From: Bacteroidales bacterium
GTDB taxonomy: Bacteria > Bacteroidota > Bacteroidia > Bacteroidales > VadinHA17
NCBI GenBank assembly: GCA_027451265.1
Contig: DAIDJT010000195.1
Coordinates: forward strand, 1 to 5,063
Length of the DNA stretch: 5,063 bases
Direction: 5' to 3'
Part shown: piece by piece, positions 1 through 5,063 of the stretch
Layout of the letters: every line of letters begins with the position of its first letter
Position numbering within the stretch: position 1 is the first letter of the stretch
Made by a program: the position numbers and the translations under genes
Notes under the pieces: model-generated
Databases searched by the model: none
Seen by the model: only the letters and a program-made list of their open reading frames with translations
What the model was told of the DNA's origin: nothing

Positions 1-217
1 GCTCTCCAACAGGAGGATCTATCCATCAATAGATATCCCTGCTTCGAGTACCAGGCGTGAGGACCTTCTTCTTGACAAGAACATGCTCAACAAGATCTGG
101 ATCCTCCGCAATTATCTTACTGACATGAACTCAGTGGAAGCCATGGAGTTCCTGCGTGACCGCATCACCCAGACAAGGTCAAACGAGGAGTTCCTCATTT
201 CAATGAACAGCCAGTAG
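1..217 (+). CDS. rho: Transcription termination factor Rho, C-terminal fragment
   Basis: This is the 3' end of a gene cut by the left window edge. The reading frame starts at base 2 (base 1 is the last base of a split codon), gives 71 residues and stops at TAG 215-217. Rho is a hexameric RNA-dependent ATPase/helicase that ends transcription of untranslated RNA. The fragment matches the Rho C-terminus along its whole length: the segment SNRRIYPSIDIPASSTRRED corresponds to the E. coli stretch ending SGTRKEELL, and is followed by KIWILRNYL, AMEFLRDRI and TRSNEEFL, which parallel KMWILRKII, AMEFLINKL and TKTNDDFF. Fragment residue 18 (Arg, bases 53-55) aligns with the E. coli arginine finger R366, which completes the ATP site of the neighbouring subunit. 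The length after that residue is the same as in E. coli to within one residue, so the gene end is intact. The RNA-binding domain and Walker motifs lie outside the window. No intrinsic terminator is visible after the stop. Confidence 0.95.
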   Translation, partial: LSNRRIYPSIDIPASSTRREDLLLDKNMLNKIWILRNYLTDMNSVEAMEFLRDRITQTRSNEEFLISMNSQ

Positions 218-219
218 GG

Positions 220-231
220 TTTTCATGAAAA
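220..231. repeat. Perfect 12-bp palindrome upstream of nifJ
   Basis: TTTTCATGAAAA is exactly self-complementary. It begins three bases after the rho stop codon and ends five bases before the candidate -7 box at 237-244, so it would sit in the spacer between the promoter elements if that box is used. Such a position would suit a dimeric repressor or other operator-binding protein. It is too short and AT-rich to act as a terminator hairpin. A chance origin in an AT-rich intergenic gap is quite possible, and no regulator is identified. Confidence 0.3.
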
Positions 232-236
232 ATGAG

Positions 237-244
237 TACTTTTG
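237..244 (+). promoter_or_regulatory. Candidate nifJ promoter, Bacteroidota-type -7 box
   Basis: TACTTTTG fits the Bacteroidota sigma-ABfr -7 consensus TAnnTTTG at every fixed position. It lies 50 bases before the nifJ start codon, which would give a leader of roughly 40-45 nt. No convincing TTTG -33 element is found 19-21 bases upstream, because that interval falls on the rho stop region. An alternative is TTTG at 241-244 acting as the -33 element for GTTATTTG at 263-270 (18-base spacing), whose -7 box is poorer. One of the two probably drives nifJ; transcript read-through from rho cannot be excluded. Confidence 0.42.
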
Positions 245-294
245 CAGTTTAATTTTTTCAAGGTTATTTGATCAATAATTACTTATAATCAGAA

Positions 295-3200
295 ATGGCA
301 ACAAAAAAATTCATTACTTGTGACGGCAACCAGGCTGCATCGCACATAGCGTATATGTTCAGCGAGGTGGCCTGCATCTATCCGATTACCCCATCTTCCA
401 CCATGGCTGAATACGTCGATGAGTGGGCAGCTCACGGACTGAAGAACATGTTCGGTGAGGAGGTAAAGGTGGTTGAGATGCAGAGCGAGGCCGGTGCCGC
501 AGGTGCAGTGCATGGTTCACTGCAGTCAGGCGCCCTGACATCAACCTTTACCGCATCGCAGGGGCTTCTTCTCATGATCCCCAACATGTATAAAATCGCC
601 GGAGAACTTCTTCCGGGTGTCTTCCATGTCAGTGCCCGTACAGTGGCAGCACATGCACTGTCAATCTTCGGAGACCACGGTGACATTTACGCTACCCGCC
701 AGACAGGATTCGCCATGCTTGCAACAGGAAGTGTACAGGAGATAATGGACCTCGCCGGTGTTGCACACCTTGCCTCTATCAAATCACGGGTTCCCTTCCT
801 CCACTTCTTTGACGGCTTCCGTTCATCTCACGAGATCCAGAAGGTTGAAGAGATGAGCATCGAGGATATGAAGAAGCTCGTCGACACCGATGCTCTCAAG
901 GCATTCCGTGACAGGGCTCTCAACCCGGAAAAACCTGTTACCAGGGGTACAGCACAGAACCCGGACATATTCTTCCAGGCAAAGGAGGCATCAAACCGCT
1001 TCTATATGAATCTTGACGATACAGTCAATGACTACATGGAGCAGATCTCCGACATCACCGGCCGCACTTACAGGCCCTTTACATATTACGGCGCTCCGGA
1101 TGCTGAGAACATCATTGTTGCAATGGGTTCCGTCACCGAGACTATCAAGGAGGTAATTGATTACCTGGCAGAGACTAAGGGCGAGAAGCTCGGTCTCATC
1201 AGCGTACATCTCTACAGGCCATTCTCGGCCAAATACCTTCTCAAGGTTCTCCCGAAGAGCGTGAAGCGCATCACCGTCCTTGACCGTACAAAGGAACCTG
1301 GAGCCAACGGTGATCCTCTCTTCCTCGATGTGAAGGAGATTTTCTATGATCAGAAGGTTCAGCCTGTAATCCTCGGCGGACGATACGGTCTCAGCTCGAA
1401 GGATACCACTCCCGCACAGATGATTTCCGTCTTCGAAAACATGAAGAAGGAAAAACCAATGAACCAGTTCACCGTGGGAATCGTTGATGATGTTACCTTC
1501 AGGTCACTCCCTCAGCTTCCCGAGATCAATGTGAGCCACAAGGGAACATATTCAGCCAAGTTTTACGGTATCGGTTCTGACGGCACCGTCGGTGCAAACA
1601 AGAATTCGATCAAGATCATCGGTGAAACCACTGATAAATACTGCCAGGCCTATTTCGCCTATGACTCAAAGAAATCAGGCGGTGTGACCACCTCTCACCT
1701 CCGTTTCGGAGATCATCCCATCCGCTCGCCGTATCTTGTCAACACGCCTGACTTCGTGGCATGCCATGTGCCGGCTTATCTTGACAAGTATGACATGCTG
1801 AGGGGTCTCAAGAAGGGCGGCACCTTCCTCCTGAACTCAATTTGGGATGCAGAGGAGACAAAGGCCAAGCTTCCTGATCACATGAAGAAGTATCTGGCAG
1901 AGAACAATATAAGCTTATATATCATAAATGCAACGGCCATAGCCGAGGAGCTGGGACTGGGCACCAGAACCAACACCATCATGCAGAGCGCCTTCTTCAA
2001 GGTTTCGGAAGTAATTCCCTACAAGCTTGCCGTTGACGAAATGAAGCATGCCGTTATCAAGGCGTACGGCAAGAAGGGCGAAAACATTGTCAGGATGAAC
2101 AATGACGCCATTGACCGCGGTGGTGACGTGACAAAGGTTGAGATCCCTGCTGAGTGGGCAAATATTAAGGTCCAGGCAGAGAAGACTGACGGCAACAAAC
2201 CTGCGTTTATCCGCGAGGTTGTTGACGCCATCAACGGCCTGAGGGGTGATGATCTTCCGGTGAGTGCCTTCGTGGGCCGCGAGGATGGCACCTTCCCTGC
2301 CGGAACATCTGCTTACGAGAAACGCGGTATCGCGGTGAACGTTCCCGAGTGGCAGATGGACAAGTGCATCCAGTGCAACCAGTGCTCATACGTATGTCCT
2401 CACGCTGCAATCCGTCCGTTCCTCCTTACTGATGAGGAGCTGGCAGCAGCACCGGCAGGTACGACTGCAAAACAGGGTATCGGCAACACCAAGAGCCACA
2501 AGTTCAGGATCCAGGTGAGCGTGTATGACTGCACCGGCTGCGGCAACTGCGCCGATGTATGCCCTGCCAAGGAAAAAGCCCTCATCATGAAGCCTCTCGA
2601 ATCACAGCTTGAACAGGCAGAGAGATGGACCTACATGCATGAGAAGGTAGGTTACAAGGACACAGTTGTTGACAAGTACACCAATGTCAAGAACTCGCAG
2701 TTTGCACAGCCACTGTTTGAGTTCTCCGGCGCATGCGCAGGATGCGGTGAGACCCCTTATATCAAAGCCATCACCCAGCTCTTCGGTGACCGTATGGTTG
2801 TCGCCAACGCTACCGGGTGCTCATCAATCTACGGAGGATCAGCTCCCTCAATGCCTTATACTGTAAACAAGAATGGTCATGGGCCGGCATGGGCCAACTC
2901 ACTGTTTGAGGACAATGCCGAGTACGGCCTTGGTCTCAGGCTGGGTGCAACGAAAATCAGGGACCGCATCGAGCGTCTGATGAAGGAAAGCCTCGGCAGC
3001 GGACTTGCTCCTGAAACCATGGCAGCATTCAATGAGTGGATTGCAGAAAAGGAAAACACGAAAGCCAGCAGGACCGTATCAGAAAAAGTCATGGCCGCAT
3101 GTGAAAAGGATAAGGCCCCGGTATGCAAGGAGATTCTGCAGCTGAAGAATTACCTGGTCAAGAAATCATTCTGGGTATTCGGCGGTGACGGATGGGCTTA

Positions 3201-3855
3201 TGATATCGGTTACGGCGGCCTTGACCATGTACTTGCTTCCGGCGAAAACATCAACGTTCTGGTGCTTGACACCGAAGTCTACTCCAACACCGGAGGCCAG
3301 GCTTCAAAATCAACACCCGCAGGCGCCGTAGCCAAGTTCGCCGCTTCCGGCAAGAAGATCCGCAAGAAGGACCTCGGACAGATGGCAATGACCTACGGTT
3401 ATGTCTACGTGGCCCAGGTTTCGATGGGTTCAAGCCAGAACCAGTACTTCAAGGCCATTCGTGAAGCCGAGGAGTATCCCGGACCGTCACTCATCATCGC
3501 TTACTCACCCTGTATCAACCACGGCCTCCGCAACGGCATGGGCAAGACCCAGCAGCAGGCAGAGGATGCGGTCACCGCAGGATACTGGCACCTCTACAGG
3601 TTTGACCCGCGCCTCGAGGCAGAGGGAAAGAACCCGTTCCAGCTTGACTCCAAGGAGCCCGAATGGAGCAAGTTCCAGGATTTCCTCAAGTCAGAGGTTC
3701 GTTATACCTCACTGCTGAAGGATTTCCCCGGCGAAGCAGACGTGCTGTTCAAACAGGCAGAAGAGAACGCAAAGTGGAGATACAACAACTACAAGCGCCT
3801 TTCAATGATGGAGTACGGTACTGTACCCGCGGAAACTGAAACCAAAACAGAATAA
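295..3855 (+). CDS. nifJ: Pyruvate:ferredoxin (flavodoxin) oxidoreductase, single-chain homodimeric type
   Basis: PFOR converts pyruvate and CoA to acetyl-CoA and CO2 in the cytoplasm, reducing ferredoxin or flavodoxin; it is the main pyruvate-oxidising enzyme of many anaerobes. The 1186 residues carry all the family's domains in order. The N-terminal pyrimidine-binding domain has YPITPSS (29-35; Thr32 and Arg115 match the substrate-contacting residues known in Desulfovibrio africanus) and the TPP-activating Glu65. The transketolase-C-like domain spans about 260-415, followed by the gamma-type domain from about 418 (GSDGTVGANKNS, 427-438) and the EKR motif (675-677). Two ferredoxin-type 4Fe-4S sites use C691/C694/C697/C701 and C746/C749/C752/C756. 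The proximal-cluster ligands are C814, C817, C842 and C1073. TPP/Mg binding is at GDGWAYDIG (964-972) and SNTGGQ (997-1002). All ligands are present, so it should be active. The start at 295 fits the usual family N-terminus (MATKKFITCDGN); the leader is A-rich without a clear Shine-Dalgarno. It is flanked by its own candidate promoter and a terminator, suggesting a single-gene transcript. The protein lacks the C-terminal extension of the D. africanus enzyme. A 2-oxoacid other than pyruvate is less likely, given the conserved active site. Confidence 0.97.
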   Translation: MATKKFITCDGNQAASHIAYMFSEVACIYPITPSSTMAEYVDEWAAHGLKNMFGEEVKVVEMQSEAGAAGAVHGSLQSGALTSTFTASQGLLLMIPNMYKIAGELLPGVFHVSARTVAAHALSIFGDHGDIYATRQTGFAMLATGSVQEIMDLAGVAHLASIKSRVPFLHFFDGFRSSHEIQKVEEMSIEDMKKLVDTDALKAFRDRALNPEKPVTRGTAQNPDIFFQAKEASNRFYMNLDDTVNDYMEQISDITGRTYRPFTYYGAPDAENIIVAMGSVTETIKEVIDYLAETKGEKLGLISVHLYRPFSAKYLLKVLPKSVKRITVLDRTKEPGANGDPLFLDVKEIFYDQKVQPVILGGRYGLSSKDTTPAQMISVFENMKKEKPMNQFTVGIVDDVTFRSLPQLPEINVSHKGTYSAKFYGIGSDGTVGANKNSIKIIGETTDKYCQAYFAYDSKKSGGVTTSHLRFGDHPIRSPYLVNTPDFVACHVPAYLDKYDMLRGLKKGGTFLLNSIWDAEETKAKLPDHMKKYLAENNISLYIINATAIAEELGLGTRTNTIMQSAFFKVSEVIPYKLAVDEMKHAVIKAYGKKGENIVRMNNDAIDRGGDVTKVEIPAEWANIKVQAEKTDGNKPAFIREVVDAINGLRGDDLPVSAFVGREDGTFPAGTSAYEKRGIAVNVPEWQMDKCIQCNQCSYVCPHAAIRPFLLTDEELAAAPAGTTAKQGIGNTKSHKFRIQVSVYDCTGCGNCADVCPAKEKALIMKPLESQLEQAERWTYMHEKVGYKDTVVDKYTNVKNSQFAQPLFEFSGACAGCGETPYIKAITQLFGDRMVVANATGCSSIYGGSAPSMPYTVNKNGHGPAWANSLFEDNAEYGLGLRLGATKIRDRIERLMKESLGSGLAPETMAAFNEWIAEKENTKASRTVSEKVMAACEKDKAPVCKEILQLKNYLVKKSFWVFGGDGWAYDIGYGGLDHVLASGENINVLVLDTEVYSNTGGQASKSTPAGAVAKFAASGKKIRKKDLGQMAMTYGYVYVAQVSMGSSQNQYFKAIREAEEYPGPSLIIAYSPCINHGLRNGMGKTQQQAEDAVTAGYWHLYRFDPRLEAEGKNPFQLDSKEPEWSKFQDFLKSEVRYTSLLKDFPGEADVLFKQAEENAKWRYNNYKRLSMMEYGTVPAETETKTE

Positions 3856-3872
3856 AGCTGTTATATGACGAA

Positions 3873-3906
3873 AAGAGAGCCGGCGATGCCCGGCTCTCTT
3901 CTTTTT
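3873..3906 (+). terminator. Rho-independent terminator of nifJ
   Basis: An 11-bp perfect stem (AAGAGAGCCGG at 3873-3883 with CCGGCTCTCTT at 3890-3900) encloses a 6-base loop (3884-3889) and is followed by CTTTTT (3901-3906). It begins 17 bases after the nifJ stop. The GC-rich core next to the loop and the T tract are the classical intrinsic-terminator arrangement. It separates nifJ from the ruvX-def unit. The A-rich left arm makes some activity in the reverse direction possible, but no convergent gene is present. Confidence 0.9.
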
Positions 3907-3921
3907 ATGGAGGAAAACCGG

Positions 3922-3929
3922 TATCTTCG
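3922..3929 (+). promoter_or_regulatory. Candidate ruvX-def promoter, Bacteroidota-type -7 box
   Basis: TATCTTCG differs from the TAnnTTTG consensus at one position, and its flank (TATCTTCGC) resembles the common TATCTTTGC form. It lies just after the nifJ terminator and 45 bases before the ruvX start, giving a predicted leader of about 35-40 nt. The T tract of the terminator (3902-3906) lies where a -33 element would be expected, but an exact TTTG is missing. Position after a strong terminator supports a promoter being needed here. Confidence 0.45.
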
Positions 3930-3974
3930 CGCCCTGTAAGAATACTGGCCGGAAACAGAGAAAAGGTTGATACT

Positions 3975-4403
3975 ATGGGCAGGGCACTGGCAATAGACTA
4001 TGGAAGAAAAAGATGCGGAGTGGCAGTAACCGATCCGTTGAGACTCATTGCCTCACCGCTTGTCACAGTCCCCTCCGGCGAGCTTGAAGCCTTTCTTCGC
4101 GACTATATCCTGAGGGAGAATGTGACCGATGTGGTGATTGGTTACCCGGTCACCGTGAACAATTTGCCAAGTGAAAGTGTAAAATACATTGATCCGTTCA
4201 TAGCAAGGTTCAGGAAGGTGTTCCCGGACACTCCGCTGCATCTTGCTGATGAGCGCTTTACATCACAGATGGCAATGCAGGCAATGATAGACGGAGGGGT
4301 GAGCAGGAGCGGAAGACGTGACAAGGGCATGGCTGACCGGATAAGCGCGTCTATTATACTCCAATCGTGGCTCCGGACCCGGGAAAACAAAAACAGGAAT
4401 TGA
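3975..4403 (+). CDS. ruvX: YqgF/RuvX-family RNase H-fold nuclease (putative pre-16S rRNA nuclease / Holliday junction resolvase)
   Basis: This 142-residue protein has the usual length and full motif set of the YqgF/RuvX family, an RNase H-like fold. The first strand has AIDYGRKRCGVAVTDP, with catalytic Asp8. VVIGYPV (53-59) fills the place of the family's VVGLP motif, and DERFTS (92-97) carries the conserved acidic Glu93. The last helix, KGMADRISASIILQSWL, provides the third acidic residue, Asp121. In E. coli the family member takes part in maturing the 5' end of 16S rRNA, and others have Holliday-junction resolvase activity; the sequence does not decide between these roles. The ATG at 3975 gives the typical start MGRALAIDYG and has AAAAGG at 3961-3966, 8 bases upstream. 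The gene is followed after 8 bp by def, an arrangement that implies co-transcription. It comes after the nifJ terminator and a candidate promoter, so it is probably the first gene of its operon. Confidence 0.93.
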   Translation: MGRALAIDYGRKRCGVAVTDPLRLIASPLVTVPSGELEAFLRDYILRENVTDVVIGYPVTVNNLPSESVKYIDPFIARFRKVFPDTPLHLADERFTSQMAMQAMIDGGVSRSGRRDKGMADRISASIILQSWLRTRENKNRN

Positions 4404-4411
4404 ATTTGAAC

Positions 4412-4972
4412 ATGATATATCCGATTTACGTATATGGACATCCGGTCCTGAGAAAGGTGACGCAGGAAATAAACAAAGATTATCCTGATCTTGACAGGTT
4501 CATTGAAGACATGTTCGAGACCATGTACAAGTCTGATGGTCTGGGGCTTGCAGCTCCACAGGTCGGAAAGTCGGTCAGGCTCTTCGTCATTGACGGTGAA
4601 CCGCTGGCCGAGGACCATCCGGAGATGAAGGATTTCAGGCAGGCCTTCATCAACCCTCAGGTGGTGGAGCGCCAGGGTGCCAGGGTACCTATGAATGAGG
4701 GCTGTCTTAGCCTCCCCGGCCTCCATGAAGAAGTTGACCGCGAGTCAGAGATACGAATTCAGTACTATGACCGGCAGTGGAACTTTCATGACGAGGTTTA
4801 TACCGGCTACAAGGCCAGGGTTGTCCTTCATGAATATGACCATCTTGACGGGATCCTTTTCCCTGACAGACTCAGTCCGCTACGCCGCCGCCTCATCAGG
4901 GGCAAGCTCAACGACATCAGCAAAGGAAAATTTGAAGCAACCTACCGTACTGTATTACCGAACAGCAGGTAA
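4412..4972 (+). CDS. def: Peptide deformylase
   Basis: Peptide deformylase removes the formyl group from the initiator methionine of nascent proteins at the ribosome, using a divalent metal (usually Fe2+). With the start at 4412 the protein has 186 residues, within the family's normal size. All three signature motifs are present: GLGLAAPQ (43-50), EGCLS (96-100) and HEYDH (140-144). The metal ligands are therefore Cys98, His140 and His144, with Glu141 as the catalytic acid/base. The frame is open further upstream to an ATG at 4367, but that start would overlap the end of ruvX by 37 bases and add 15 low-complexity residues. MIYPIYVYGHPVLRKV is the characteristic deformylase N-terminus, and AGGAA at 4395-4399 lies 12 bases before the 4412 start, so 4412 is preferred. 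The gene follows ruvX by 8 bp and is probably translated from the same mRNA. The protein has no signal peptide or membrane segment and should be cytoplasmic. Confidence 0.96.
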   Translation: MIYPIYVYGHPVLRKVTQEINKDYPDLDRFIEDMFETMYKSDGLGLAAPQVGKSVRLFVIDGEPLAEDHPEMKDFRQAFINPQVVERQGARVPMNEGCLSLPGLHEEVDRESEIRIQYYDRQWNFHDEVYTGYKARVVLHEYDHLDGILFPDRLSPLRRRLIRGKLNDISKGKFEATYRTVLPNSR

Positions 4973-5063
4973 GATCCCTGTTGTTGACCCGCATTAACAT
5001 ATTTCTTAACTTACATGGGTCTAATTGCTGCTGACCCGTGCATATCAGGGAGATACCATTCCT
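4973..5063. other. Right-edge intergenic stretch, no gene identified
   Basis: These 91 bases follow the def stop. An ATG at 5015-5017 opens a + strand frame that stays open to the edge (16 codons), and a - strand frame is open from the edge to a stop at 5011-5013. Neither yields a recognisable protein segment, so neither is called. There is no T tract to mark an intrinsic terminator and no good Bacteroidota -7 box. A gene may begin or end just beyond the window. Confidence 0.5.
5014..5040 (+). repeat. Weak inverted repeat downstream of def
   Basis: CATGGGTC (5014-5021) can pair with GACCCGTG (5033-5040) to give an 8-bp stem with one G-T wobble and an 11-base loop. No T tract follows, so it does not qualify as an intrinsic terminator. 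It could stabilise the 3' end of the def transcript or be incidental. The left arm can also pair with an upstream GACCC copy at 4986-4990. Confidence 0.35.

Noticed and set aside
268..275. TTGATCAA as an FNR/CRP-type site
   Set aside because: The half-sites TTGAT and ATCAA are fused, whereas the FNR site has four bases between them; no support for this regulator.
284..289. TATAAT as a sigma70-type -10 box for nifJ
   Set aside because: It ends five bases before the start codon, which would leave no leader, and there is no TTGACA-like box 16-18 bases upstream. Bacteroidota use a different promoter consensus.
3401..3718. 105-codon + strand frame inside nifJ
   Set aside because: It is out of frame within the TPP-domain coding region of nifJ, and its Ser/Thr/Arg-rich translation is typical of a shifted frame.
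4367..4411. Upstream in-frame ATG as the def start
   Set aside because: It would overlap the end of ruvX and add 15 residues unlike any deformylase N-terminus; the 4412 start gives the normal beginning of the protein.
4142..4726. 194-codon open frame on the - strand across ruvX and def
   Set aside because: It lies antisense to two genes with full catalytic motifs, and its translation shows no recognisable family; it is a by-product of their codon use.
5011..5061. 3' end of a convergent - strand gene, or start of a + strand gene at 5015
   Set aside because: Both frames are at most 17 codons in the window and show no recognisable protein sequence, so neither can be supported.

Overview
This is a housekeeping and central-metabolism window, most likely from an anaerobic member of the Bacteroidota (probably Bacteroidales). 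The evidence is the style of the proteins (the RuvX and peptide deformylase N-termini and the Rho tail), A-rich leaders with weak or no Shine-Dalgarno sequence, and two intergenic boxes that resemble the Bacteroidota -7 element TAnnTTTG. The assignment rests on pattern recognition, not on a database search.

Layout, all on the + strand: (1) the last 71 codons of rho, entering from the left edge and ending at 217; (2) a 77-bp gap with a candidate promoter and a perfect 12-bp palindrome; (3) nifJ, a complete 1186-residue pyruvate:ferredoxin (flavodoxin) oxidoreductase at 295-3855, which fills 70% of the window and keeps every recognisable cofactor and cluster ligand; (4) a strong intrinsic terminator (11-bp stem plus T tract) just after nifJ, then a candidate promoter; (5) ruvX/yqgF (3975-4403) and def (4412-4972), only 8 bp apart and probably one transcript; (6) 91 bp at the right edge with a weak hairpin and no identifiable gene.

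Functionally, nifJ is a self-contained catabolic unit. It oxidises pyruvate to acetyl-CoA and passes electrons to ferredoxin, as expected of a fermentative anaerobe. It appears to be transcribed alone, between the end of rho and its own terminator. The ruvX-def pair is a translation/RNA-maintenance unit: YqgF-family nuclease (pre-16S rRNA processing or Holliday-junction resolution) and removal of the formyl group from nascent proteins.

I found no mobile element, CRISPR array, RNA gene, defence system or other sign of a novel system. All genes are intact apart from the edge truncation of rho. The remaining points of interest are small: cis-elements upstream of nifJ, the lack of the C-terminal extension known from Desulfovibrio PFOR, and mutually exclusive short hairpins after def.
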